Of a stretch of DNA of 14,240 bases, positions 5,863 to 13,013 are shown piece by piece. The notes under the pieces are model-generated. The model was not told where the DNA came from, searched no databases, and saw only the letters and a list, made by a program, of their open reading frames with translations. Origin of the DNA: Thermoanaerobaculia bacterium (GTDB taxonomy: Bacteria; Acidobacteriota; Thermoanaerobaculia; UBA5066); assembly GCA_017999215.1 (NCBI GenBank), contig JAGOBQ010000047.1:1-14240 (forward strand). The letters are read 5' to 3'. Position 1 is the stretch's first letter. Each line of letters starts with the position of its first letter. A program made the translations under genes and the position numbers.

Positions 5863-8844
5863 ATGCGGGCGCGGACCCCACGAGGCGGATCGGTTCGACC
5901 CGGCAGGACCCGGGCGATGCTGCTGCTCGCCGCGGCGCTCGCGCTGCTGGCGGGTCCGGCGCCGGCCCTCGACCCGTCGCGTCCGCCGCATGCCTTCGCG
6001 AGGACCATCTTCCGGGAGGAGCTTCCGCAGGCGTCCGTCCTCGCCCTCGTACAGTCCGCCGAGGGCTACCTCTGGCTCGGGACCTACGAGGGACTCGTCC
6101 GATTCGACGGCGAGGAGTTCCAGGTCTGGGACCGCCAGACGTTCCCCGCGATGAGGACGAACGTCACCCAGTGCCTCGCGGAGGACGTCTCGGGCGGAAT
6201 CTGGTTCGGGACGAGCCGGGGAGGCGTCGGTCGCCTGAAGGACGGCGTGGTCGAGGTCTTCGGGCGCGAGTCGGGCCTGCCGTCCGACAACGTGACGAGC
6301 GCCTTCCGCGAGCGGTCCGGGGCTGTCTGGATCGGCACGGATCGGGGCGTGGCGCGCTGGTCGGACGGACGCCTCGAAGCGTTCGGCGACGAACAGGGGT
6401 TCGGCCCCGGAGCCATCCTCGCGTTCGCGGAGCTCGCCGACGGGACCGTCTGGGCCGGCGGGCCGGGCCTTCGGGCGTTCCGGGACGGAAGGTGGAGCGA
6501 CGCGAGGGTTCCCCCGGGAGTCGAGCTCCCGATCACCGCGCTCGCCGCAGACGAGGACGGGACCCTCTGGATCGGCTCGATTTCCGGCGTGACGCGGCTG
6601 GATCGCGACGGGAGCCGGACCATTCGGATCGGCGACGGCCTCGCGGGCGGCTGGGTCCGCTGCCTCCTGAGGGACCGCTCCGGAACGACCTGGGCCGGAA
6701 CGGAAGGGCGCGGGCTCTTCCGGCTCCGCGGGGAGAAGGTCGAGGCCTTTTCTCCCGTCGTGGAGGAGAAGGCGACGGACTTCGTCATCTCGCTCCTCGA
6801 GGACCGAGAAGGGAACCTCTGGCTCGGGACGCGTGGCGGGCTCATCCGGATGCGCGAGGGGGTCTTCACGACGCTCGGGGCCGAGCAGGGGCTCGTGGGC
6901 GAGCTCGCGCGCGCCGTCTTCCAGGACTCGCGCGGCCGCGTCTGGGTCGGAGCGGACGGCGGCGGGCTCCACCTGTGCGAAGGCGGTCGCTGCGTGCCGA
7001 TGAACGAACGCTTCCGCGTCGGGAGCCGGCGAGTCCGGACGATCGGCGAGGACGAGGGCGGCGCGCTCTGGGTCGGGACGTCCGGGGCCGGCGTCTTCCG
7101 GGTGCGGAACGGGCGGACGGAGAGGATCGGCCTGCGGGAGGGCCTTGCGGACGAGGACGTCCGGATGATCGCCCGGACACGCGACGGCACGATGTGGGTC
7201 GGCACGCGGACCGGCCTGGCGTCCTTCCGTGACGGCCGGGCGCTGCCGGCGTCGGAGCTCTCGCGAAGAGCCGGCGGCGCGAACGTCCTGATGGAGTCGC
7301 GCGACGGGAGCCTCTGGGTCGGCACGGCCGGCCGCGGCCTGCTCGTCTCGAAGGACGGAGCCGTCGCGTCGTTCACGGCCGCGGACGGCCTCGCGGGCGA
7401 CGCGGTCTTCGCCCTTCACGAGGACGCGGAAGGGGACGTCTGGGTCGGGACGGCCGACGGGCTGAGCCGCATCCGCGGAGGGGTGGTCGAGACGTTCCTC
7501 GCGCCGGAGGCGTTCGCGCGGGACCAGGTCTTCTCGATCCTCGAGGACGGCGCGGGCGGCCTCTGGACGAGCAACAACAAGGGCGTCTACCGGTTCCCGG
7601 CGGCGAGCCTGAAGAAGGCCGACGCGACATCGCGGGGCCCGTTCGGCCGACTCTCCTTCGGCGTGGCGGACGGCATGCCGAGCCGGCAGTGCAACGGGAC
7701 GACGCAGCCCGCGGCGCTCCGGGCCCGAGATGGACGCCTCTGGTATCCCACCGCGAACGGGGTGGCGATCGTCGATCCGAGACTCCTTCGCCCGAGCGCC
7801 CCTCCTCCGCCGGTCGTCCTCCAGCGGGTCGTCGTCGACGGGACGCCGGTCTCGATCGGCGATCGCGCCGTCCTCGCGCCGGGCGCCCGCCGGCTCGAGA
7901 TCGGATTCGCAGCTCCGCTGCTGGGCGGCGCAGCGCGGCTCTCCTACCGGCATCGGCTCGTCGGCTTCGACGACGGATGGAGCGTCACGCGCCGGCGATT
8001 CGCGAGCTACACGGCACTTCCGCCCGGCCGCTACCTCTTCGAGGTGGCCGCCGTCGCGGACGCGGGACTCCGGAGCCCCGCCGCGACGACGCTCGAGGTC
8101 CGGGTCCGGCCGCGTCTCACCCAGACCGTCGCGTTCCGGGTCTTCGTCGTCCTCGCGGCGCTCCTCTTCGCCTACGCCCTCCACCGGCTGCGCATCCGCC
8201 GGATGGCGGCGCAGGAGAGCCAGCTGAACCGGCTCGTCGCCGAGAAGACGGAGGCGCTGGCCGAGGCGAACGCCCGGCTCGAGGAGCTGTCCCTCTCCGA
8301 CTCGCTCACGGGAATCGCGAACCGGCGTCACTTCGACCGGCGGCTCGAGGAGGAGTGGCGGCGTTGCCGGAGGTTCGGCCTCCCGCTGGCGGAGATCCTC
8401 CTCGACGTCGACTTCTTCAAGGCCTACAACGACGCGCTCGGCCACCCGGCCGGCGACGAGTGCCTGCGTCGCGTGGCCGATGCGCTCTCCGATCGGCTCC
8501 GACGGGCCGGGGACCTCGTCGCGCGATATGGCGGCGAGGAGTTCGTCGCTCTCCTGCCGGGCCTGACTCTCGCGGACGCATATGTTGTCGCCGAACAGCT
8601 CCGGACGAGGGTCGAGGCGCTCCGCATCCCCCATCCGGGAGGTCCGAACGCCGTTGTGACCGTCAGCGCCGGGGTCGCGTCCCTCGTTCCGGGAGCCGGC
8701 CCGCCGTCTCGGCTGACCTCCGCCGCGGATGCCGCCCTCTACGAGGCGAAGCGGCGGGGTCGAAACCGGTCCGTGGCGGCGGGAAGGGGGCGGCCGCAGG
8801 CGGTCGTCGCGGATCGGGAGGACACCCCGCCCGGTCAGGATTGA
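5863..8844 (+). CDS. Twin beta-propeller (Reg_prop/Y_Y_Y) sensor diguanylate cyclase (GGDEF)
   Basis: A 993-residue membrane sensor expected to make cyclic di-GMP from two GTP. In order: a signal peptide (hydrophobic core about 19-36, LLLAAALALLAG); fourteen propeller blade motifs of the W-(I/L/V)-G-T type between about 68 and 640 (for example GYLWLGTYEGL, GTLWIGS, GSLWVGTAGRG, and the last GRLWYPTANGV), enough for two seven-bladed propellers; a Y_Y_Y immunoglobulin-like domain (about 674-750, with YRHRLVGFDDGW and LPPGRYLFEV); one membrane helix (about 757-776); a short coiled coil (QLNRLVAEKTEALAEANARLEEL); and a GGDEF domain from DSLTGIANRRHF (Asp813) to the C-terminus. The active-site loop is GGEEF (890-894), the metal ligand is Asp848 (DVDFFKAYND), and the inhibitory I-site RAGD (881-884) is present. 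The start at 5863 is preferred because GGAAGGAG precedes it at good distance. The sensor part would sit in the periplasm and bind an unknown ligand, perhaps a glycan breakdown product as in homologous Bacteroides hybrid sensors. Confidence 0.93.
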   Translation: MRARTPRGGSVRPGRTRAMLLLAAALALLAGPAPALDPSRPPHAFARTIFREELPQASVLALVQSAEGYLWLGTYEGLVRFDGEEFQVWDRQTFPAMRTNVTQCLAEDVSGGIWFGTSRGGVGRLKDGVVEVFGRESGLPSDNVTSAFRERSGAVWIGTDRGVARWSDGRLEAFGDEQGFGPGAILAFAELADGTVWAGGPGLRAFRDGRWSDARVPPGVELPITALAADEDGTLWIGSISGVTRLDRDGSRTIRIGDGLAGGWVRCLLRDRSGTTWAGTEGRGLFRLRGEKVEAFSPVVEEKATDFVISLLEDREGNLWLGTRGGLIRMREGVFTTLGAEQGLVGELARAVFQDSRGRVWVGADGGGLHLCEGGRCVPMNERFRVGSRRVRTIGEDEGGALWVGTSGAGVFRVRNGRTERIGLREGLADEDVRMIARTRDGTMWVGTRTGLASFRDGRALPASELSRRAGGANVLMESRDGSLWVGTAGRGLLVSKDGAVASFTAADGLAGDAVFALHEDAEGDVWVGTADGLSRIRGGVVETFLAPEAFARDQVFSILEDGAGGLWTSNNKGVYRFPAASLKKADATSRGPFGRLSFGVADGMPSRQCNGTTQPAALRARDGRLWYPTANGVAIVDPRLLRPSAPPPPVVLQRVVVDGTPVSIGDRAVLAPGARRLEIGFAAPLLGGAARLSYRHRLVGFDDGWSVTRRRFASYTALPPGRYLFEVAAVADAGLRSPAATTLEVRVRPRLTQTVAFRVFVVLAALLFAYALHRLRIRRMAAQESQLNRLVAEKTEALAEANARLEELSLSDSLTGIANRRHFDRRLEEEWRRCRRFGLPLAEILLDVDFFKAYNDALGHPAGDECLRRVADALSDRLRRAGDLVARYGGEEFVALLPGLTLADAYVVAEQLRTRVEALRIPHPGGPNAVVTVSAGVASLVPGAGPPSRLTSAADAALYEAKRRGRNRSVAAGRGRPQAVVADREDTPPGQD

Positions 8845-8855
8845 ACCGGGCGGGG
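8825..8855. terminator. Shared hairpin between the convergent GGDEF and Spy-like genes
   Basis: An 11-bp perfect inverted repeat, ccccgcccggt (8825-8835) with accgggcgggg (8845-8855), around a 9-nt loop that ends with the TGA stop of the diguanylate cyclase. It lies 35 nt beyond the stop of the Spy-like gene coming the other way. The symmetry suits a bidirectional terminator, although neither side has a clear T-run. Confidence 0.55.
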
Positions 8856-8889
8856 CGCGTGGGCTTCCAGGAGAGAGCGCCGAATCGGG

Positions 8890-9393
8890 TCAGCGGACGG
8901 GAGGCCGGGGACCGCGGAATCCGCGATCCCGACCGGCGCGGCCCGGGCGCCCGTCGCGCTGCGAACCGCGTCGCGAACGCAGCTCCTCGAGCTTCGCCTT
9001 CTGCTCGTCGGTCAGGATCGACGCGATCCTCTCCTTCGTCTTCTCGCGGGCCTCGACGTTCGCCTGGCGGCTCTCCCGGAGGCGGAGGTAGGCGCGTCCC
9101 ACCTCGGCCACGTCGGGAGAGGGCGCCTCGGCGGCCGCGCGGAGAGCCTGGCGGGCGTCCCAGCTCTCGCGCCGGAGAGCCTCGCGGCGCTCCCGTTCCT
9201 CCCCGAGGAGCTCCTTCAGCTTCGCCCGCTGGCCGTCGGAGAGGTCGAGGGCCTCGAGGGCGCCCCGGAGCTCGCCGCCGGCCGCGCCGCCGCGGCGCCC
9301 CGCCGGCCCGGCCAGCGCCGTGCCGGCCGCGAGGAGGAGTCCCAGAACCGCGGCGCCCGCGGCGAATCCCCTGTGTGACGTTCCGTTCCTCAT
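8890..9393 (-). CDS. Spy/CpxP-like periplasmic LTxxQ-family protein
   Basis: A 167-residue exported helical protein. The signal peptide is MRNGTSHRGFAAGAAVLGLL through the hydrophobic core to about residue 29 (AGTALAG). The mature part is highly charged and predicted helical, with two degenerate LTxxQ signatures, LDLSDGQRAKLKELL (49-63) and ILTDEQKAKLEEL (126-138), the arrangement of Spy/CpxP/ZraP-type proteins. Family members are periplasmic chaperones or metal- and envelope-stress sensors; which role applies here is unknown. The C-terminus (about 140-167) is a basic Arg/Gly/Pro tail with repeated RGxR-like units. The start is fixed by GGAAGGAG 5 nt before the ATG. It is transcribed away from the secreted protein gene at 9574, and its upstream region carries an ECF-sigma-like element. 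Confidence 0.82.
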   Translation of the reverse strand: MRNGTSHRGFAAGAAVLGLLLAAGTALAGPAGRRGGAAGGELRGALEALDLSDGQRAKLKELLGEERERREALRRESWDARQALRAAAEAPSPDVAEVGRAYLRLRESRQANVEAREKTKERIASILTDEQKAKLEELRSRRGSQRDGRPGRAGRDRGFRGPRPPVR

Positions 9394-9447
9394 CGTTGCT
9401 CCTTCCGCGTCCGGGGGCGCCGGTCGGCCGGTCCGGACAGACCTAGA

Positions 9448-9474
9448 GACGCGAAAGGAGCGCCTCCCGTTGAC
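9448..9474 (-). promoter_or_regulatory. Candidate ECF-sigma promoter (AAC-N17-CGTC) for the Spy-like gene
   Basis: The minus strand shows GTCAAC (9474-9469), a 17-nt spacer and CGTCTC (9451-9446). AAC and CGTC at this spacing are the common core of ECF sigma promoters. The predicted start would leave a leader of about 45-50 nt before the ATG at 9393. Spy/CpxP-type genes are classically under envelope-stress control, which fits, but both elements are short and chance matches occur in GC-rich DNA. Confidence 0.33.
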
Positions 9475-9490
9475 GCCGTCTCCCGACGCG

Positions 9491-9507
9491 TTGGCGCGGG
9501 ATGTGCT
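9491..9507 (+). promoter_or_regulatory. Candidate sigma-54 (-24/-12) promoter for the secreted protein gene
   Basis: ttggcgcgggatgtgct matches the sigma-54 consensus TTGGCACG-N4-TTGCW with only one strong mismatch (G for the first T of the -12 element). The invariant GG (9493-9494) and GC (9505-9506) are exactly 10 nt apart. Transcription would start near 9518, about 55 nt before the ATG at 9574. No upstream activator site was recognised. Confidence 0.45.
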
Positions 9508-9573
9508 AGACGTCGTCTCAGTCCGTCCCGCCGCGCAGGATCGACCTCGCGCGGGGACGGTGAGGAGGTTCCG

Positions 9574-10212
9574 ATGACCCGCGCCAGCCGTTGGATCGCA
9601 CTTCTCGTCTTCACGACCCTCGCCGGCTCCGCCGTCGCGGCGGAGAAGGCGTCCCCCGTCAAGCGCCTCGGGAAGACCGTCGTCCGCTACCAGGACGACG
9701 CCGTCAAGGCGGTCCTCTCGTGGCGGTTCGCGAACCAGACGTTCGACAAGGAGCCCTGGCTCCTCCTCGAGCTCGCGTTCGCCGCGGAGGGGAAGGCCGT
9801 CAACCTGAACCGCGAGGACGTCGCTCTCCTCGGGCCGGACGGCGAGAGGATCCCGCTCCCGGGCCAGAAGAGGTTCGCGGAGGGAGTCCGGGACCCGCTC
9901 CAGCTCGTCCGGAGGGCGTCGGTCGCTCGGGACCCGCTGGACAACTACTTCTCGAGGCCGACGCAGTTCGAGAGCCTGCGCTTCTTCACGGTTCCGGGCG
10001 GATCGGTCGTGCAGGACGAGGCCTCCGGCGGGCCGAGCTGGCTCATCCAGGGGGACCTCTTCTTCGAGGCGCCGACCGGAGTCTGGAAGCCGGGGAGCTA
10101 CACGCTCGTCCTGAAGAACAAGACGATGGACGTCGCGCTGCCGTTCTCGCTGCCGGCCGGCGAGCTGAAGAAGGACGCGAAGAAGGGCGACGAGAAGGTC
10201 GTCCCCTGGTAG
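9574..10212 (+). CDS. Secreted protein of unknown function, 212 residues
   Basis: I do not recognise this family. The protein has a clear Sec signal peptide (MTRASRWIALLVFTTLAGSA, cleavage probably after VAA at about 22-23), no cysteines and no further membrane segment, so it should be a soluble periplasmic or extracellular protein. The mature part alternates short hydrophobic strands with charged turns (for example SWRFANQTFDKEPWLLLELAF and GSYTLVLKNKTMDVALPFSL), suggesting a beta-sandwich. It ends in a lysine-rich tail (ELKKDAKKGDEKVVPW). The strong ribosome-binding site GAGGAGG is well placed before the ATG, and codon use matches the neighbours. It is divergent from the Spy-like gene and ends 13 nt from the convergent ChbG-family gene, with no visible terminator between them. 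Confidence 0.8.
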   Translation: MTRASRWIALLVFTTLAGSAVAAEKASPVKRLGKTVVRYQDDAVKAVLSWRFANQTFDKEPWLLLELAFAAEGKAVNLNREDVALLGPDGERIPLPGQKRFAEGVRDPLQLVRRASVARDPLDNYFSRPTQFESLRFFTVPGGSVVQDEASGGPSWLIQGDLFFEAPTGVWKPGSYTLVLKNKTMDVALPFSLPAGELKKDAKKGDEKVVPW

Positions 10213-10225
10213 CTCGGGGTGCGCC

Positions 10226-11080
10226 TCAGGAGCGCGAGAGCTCCGCGAAGCGGACGCGCGCCACGCCCCGCGCCGACATCGCTCCGGTGAGGCCGTCGTC
10301 CTCGAGGGCGGCGGCCTCTTCCTCCCACGCATATCCCCACGGGTAGCGCAGGCGCGCCGCGGCGTCCTCGACGCCGGGGTGGAGGACGACCTCGAACGTC
10401 CCCTCGGACGGCAGCGCGTCGAGGAGCGTCCGCCAGCGCGGGAGGTCCATCCGGCCCGCCTCCGCGAGGCCGAGGACGCGCGGAGGCTCCGGAAGTCCGG
10501 CCCGCGCGAGGAGCCGCCGGGCGCCTGCGCCGAAGAGCGCGAGGAGCCTTGCCCGGGCGCTTCCCGCGAAGCCGGGATCGGCGATCGCGGCCGGGTCGTC
10601 CCCGCGGGGCGCCCGGACGTACGGGACGTCGAAGCGCCGCGCGAGCGCGACGGCGATCGGGACGAGGCGCGGAAGGAGGTGCAGGTGCTGATGCGCGTCG
10701 AGGTGCGTGACGCGCAGGCCCGCCGAGAGGACGGCGACGACCTGCGCCTCCCACTCCCGCTCCACCTCCGCGACCGGGGCGAGGCCGGACGCGACCCGCG
10801 CCGCGACGGCGGGCCACGAGCGCGGGAAACGCCCTCCCGGGGCGATCCCGCGCACGCGCCCCGGGGGCGAGAGCGGCGCCTCGCCTCCGACGAGGCAGAG
10901 GTGGACGCCCGCGTCGGCGACGCCCGCCTCCCGCAGCGCGAGGACCGCCTCGTCGAACGCCTCTCCGCAGGCGAGGAGGCTCGTCCCCCCCAGCCGGCCC
11001 GCGGCGAGGAGACGAGCGATCCGCCGGGAGAGGCCGGGCGCGAGGCCGGCGTCGTCGGCGTTCAGGACGAGCCGCGTCAC
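10226..11080 (-). CDS. ChbG/HpnK (YdjC) family carbohydrate deacetylase
   Basis: A 284-residue YdjC-fold metal-dependent deacetylase. Diagnostic motifs: LVLNADDAG near the N-terminus with catalytic and metal Asp9/Asp10; GVHLCL with metal His60; HLDAHQHLHLLP (126-137), the conserved His-rich metal and substrate loop; and a C-terminal VVLHPGVED with His234. Family members remove N-acetyl groups from chitooligosaccharides (ChbG), from hopanoid-linked sugars (HpnK, by association) or from undecaprenyl-phosphate-GalNAc (Francisella NaxD). The GTG start is chosen because it overlaps the stop of the upstream GT2 gene in a GTGA (11077-11080), a translational-coupling junction, and the NADD motif begins at the usual distance. 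The partnership with a polyprenyl-phosphate-sugar synthase-like GT2 and a GT-C enzyme favours a lipid-linked hexosamine substrate (inference). Confidence 0.87.
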   Translation of the reverse strand: MTRLVLNADDAGLAPGLSRRIARLLAAGRLGGTSLLACGEAFDEAVLALREAGVADAGVHLCLVGGEAPLSPPGRVRGIAPGGRFPRSWPAVAARVASGLAPVAEVEREWEAQVVAVLSAGLRVTHLDAHQHLHLLPRLVPIAVALARRFDVPYVRAPRGDDPAAIADPGFAGSARARLLALFGAGARRLLARAGLPEPPRVLGLAEAGRMDLPRWRTLLDALPSEGTFEVVLHPGVEDAAARLRYPWGYAWEEEAAALEDDGLTGAMSARGVARVRFAELSRS

Positions 11081-11805
11081 GGCGCGGGGCGGCGGCGCTC
11101 GCCGCGGAGCGTCGGGACGAGGCGCGCGAGGTCGCGGAGGATGCGGAGGATCGTCCGCGGCGAGGAGAGCGTGGAGACGCCGCGCGTCCGCGGGAAATAG
11201 TCGAGGCCGATCTGCTGGATGACGGCGCCCCGGTTCCGGAGGCGGACGAGCAGCTCGGCGTCGATGAACGAGCCCTCGCTCTCGAGGGGGAGTTCCGCGA
11301 GGAGCGAGCGGCGGACGAGCTTGCAGGAGAAGTTGACGTCTCGGATCGGGAAGCCGAACGCGAGGTGGACGAGCCCGTTGTAGAGGAACGAGTAGATCGT
11401 CCGGAGCGTCCCCTCGCCGGTCCGGTCGTGGCGATAGCCGGAGACGACGTCGGCGCCCGTCAGCTCGGCGGCGCGGAAGACGCGCCCCGTCTCCTCCAGG
11501 TCCCACGGGAGATCGCAGTCGGAGTAGAGGACCCACTCCCTCGACGCGGCCGAGAAGCCGGACTTCAGCGCGCCGCCGAGCCCCCGATTCGCGGCATGCC
11601 GCACGACCCGAACGCGCGGATCGGCGCCAGCGGCCTCCGAGGCCAGGGCGAGGGTCGAATCGGACGAGGCGTCGTCGACGAGGACGATCTCCCACTCGTC
11701 CGCGTGCCGCTCGAGCGCTTCCCGAGCGACGCGCAGGAGGTGGGGGAGGCTCCGCTCCTCGTTGCGCATCGGGACGACGAGGGAGACCGATCGGAGAGGC
11801 CGCAT
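11077..11805 (-). CDS. GT2 glycosyltransferase, polyprenyl-phosphate sugar synthase-like (DPM1/FlmF-like)
   Basis: A 242-residue GT-A fold enzyme. SVSLVVPMRNEERSLPHLL opens the domain, VLVDDASSD carries Asp44-Asp45, and the DxD metal motif is YSDCD (Asp96, Asp98). GALKSGFSAASREWVLYSD and FPIRDVNFSCKLVRRSLL are the hallmarks of dolichyl- or polyprenyl-phosphate hexose synthases, which transfer one sugar from a nucleotide donor to a lipid phosphate on the cytoplasmic face. The catalytic domain stands alone, with no C-terminal membrane helices. The ATG lies 2 nt after the stop of the GT-C gene without a separate strong ribosome-binding site, and the next gene overlaps by 4 nt, so it is the middle member of a coupled operon. 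Whether the sugar is mannose, glucose or an N-acetylhexosamine cannot be read from the sequence; the deacetylase partner hints at HexNAc. Confidence 0.88.
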   Translation of the reverse strand: MRPLRSVSLVVPMRNEERSLPHLLRVAREALERHADEWEIVLVDDASSDSTLALASEAAGADPRVRVVRHAANRGLGGALKSGFSAASREWVLYSDCDLPWDLEETGRVFRAAELTGADVVSGYRHDRTGEGTLRTIYSFLYNGLVHLAFGFPIRDVNFSCKLVRRSLLAELPLESEGSFIDAELLVRLRNRGAVIQQIGLDYFPRTRGVSTLSSPRTILRILRDLARLVPTLRGERRRPAP

Positions 11806-11807
11806 CG

Positions 11808-12971
11808 CTACGAGACGAAGTGCCAGTTTACGAAGAACGCGGAGTTGAGGAGGAGGAGCGCGAGCGACGCTCCGAGCCAGAGGGCCTTCAAACGGGGCCG
11901 GCCCTCGCAGAGGGCGGCGGCGGCGAAGTGGCCCGGGTAGACGGTGAGCGTGTAGCGCGGAATGCCGTCGGCGGTCCCGGTCGCCACGGCGAGGCCGAGG
12001 ACCCCCGCCGTCCACGCGGCGTCGGCCCATCGGCGCATCCGGAGCTGGAGCGCTCCGAGGAGCGCGAAGAGTCCGAAGTGGACGAACGGAGCGACGGCGC
12101 CCGGGTGCTCCAGGAACCATCCGGTCCGGAGCATGCGGACCGGCTCGAGGACGAACGCGAGAGCCCCTGCGAGGGGGTTGCCCGCGGAGGCGCGCCACGC
12201 GCCCATCGACCGGAAGAAGAGCATCGGCTCTCCCTGCAAGAGACCGATTCCGAAGATCCAGGCGAGGACGCCGGCGAGCGGTGCGACGAGAAGGAGCGCG
12301 GCCCCCGCCGCGCGGCGCGCACCGGTCGCCCCGGCCAGCCACCAGGCGACCGCCAGGCCCGGCCCGACCGCGACGGCGGGGGCGCGGGTGAGGCCGAGGA
12401 GGACGCCGAAGAGAAGCGCGAGGGCGAGCGCGTCCCGTCGGGTGGCGCGGAACGCGAGAAGCGCGAGGAGGAGGAAGAGCGACTCGGTGTAGACCGCGGC
12501 GAAGAAGAAGGCGACGGGGTAGAGGAGGAGGAACGGGAGCGCGCCCAGGGCGGCCCGCTCGCCGAAGCGTTCGCGCGCCTCGGCGGCCAGGAGCGGCATG
12601 GCGAGGAGGAGGGCGGCCCAGCTGACGAGGACGGCGGCCCGGAACGAGTCGAGACCGGTCGCGAGGTGGATCGCGCGAGCGGTCATCGGATAAAGGGGAA
12701 AGAAGGCGTGCTCCGACTGGGCCCCTACGGCGGGGGGCGGGGGATAGCCCTTCTCGACGATCGAGTTGTACCAGCCCGAGTCGAAGCGGGCGAAGGCCGG
12801 AGCGCGCCGCGTCGCCTCCTCGCTCCACGGCGAGGGCCGGCCGAGCGAAAGCGCGCGGATCGAGACGAACGCCCAGAGCTGGAGCGTGGCCAGCCAGAGG
12901 AGGACGACGAGCGTCAGCTTCCGGTTCTCCGGACCGCGCCACGGCCAGGGGAAGCTCGTTCGGCTCAACAC
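11808..12971 (-). CDS. PIG-V-like GT-C mannosyltransferase-type integral membrane protein
   Basis: A 387-residue polytopic membrane protein with roughly eight to ten hydrophobic segments from about residue 20 to the C-terminus. Landmarks of the PIG-V/Mannosyl_trans2 group are ARFDSGWYNSIVEKGYP, with the probable catalytic Asp64 at the start of the first large periplasmic loop; AFFPLYPMTARAIH (89-102); FFFAAVYTESLFLLLAL (155-171); and a late DGIPRYTLTVYPGHFAAAAL. Such enzymes take a sugar from a polyprenyl-phosphate donor on the outer face of the inner membrane and move it to a lipid or protein acceptor. It is the first gene of the operon with the GT2 and the deacetylase. The start is GTG with GAGG 6 nt upstream; no ATG occurs before the first membrane segment. 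Donor and acceptor are inferred from family and context only. Confidence 0.85.
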   Translation of the reverse strand: MLSRTSFPWPWRGPENRKLTLVVLLWLATLQLWAFVSIRALSLGRPSPWSEEATRRAPAFARFDSGWYNSIVEKGYPPPPAVGAQSEHAFFPLYPMTARAIHLATGLDSFRAAVLVSWAALLLAMPLLAAEARERFGERAALGALPFLLLYPVAFFFAAVYTESLFLLLALLAFRATRRDALALALLFGVLLGLTRAPAVAVGPGLAVAWWLAGATGARRAAGAALLLVAPLAGVLAWIFGIGLLQGEPMLFFRSMGAWRASAGNPLAGALAFVLEPVRMLRTGWFLEHPGAVAPFVHFGLFALLGALQLRMRRWADAAWTAGVLGLAVATGTADGIPRYTLTVYPGHFAAAALCEGRPRLKALWLGASLALLLLNSAFFVNWHFVS

Positions 12972-13013
12972 GGGAGGCCTCGCACAGAGGGAACGGAGAT
13001 TACTCTACGGCCT

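Noticed and set aside
5788..8634. 948-codon frame antisense to the sensor diguanylate cyclase
   Set aside because: Antisense to a gene with fourteen propeller motifs and a GGDEF domain. Its apparent repeats only mirror the propeller repeats, and there is no signal peptide or known motif.
9394..10332. Long N-terminal extension of the Spy-like protein's frame
   Set aside because: The extension runs antisense through the secreted protein gene. A ribosome-binding site followed directly by a signal peptide fixes the start at 9393.
10226..11080. Naming the deacetylase hpnK or chbG outright
   Set aside because: No hopanoid or chitobiose genes are nearby, and the motifs are shared by all YdjC-family members; only the family can be supported.
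11820..13013. 400-codon upstream extension of the methyltransferase frame
   Set aside because: This stretch is antisense to the GT-C membrane protein and is Glu/Arg low-complexity sequence; the conserved methyltransferase fold begins after the GTG at 13014.
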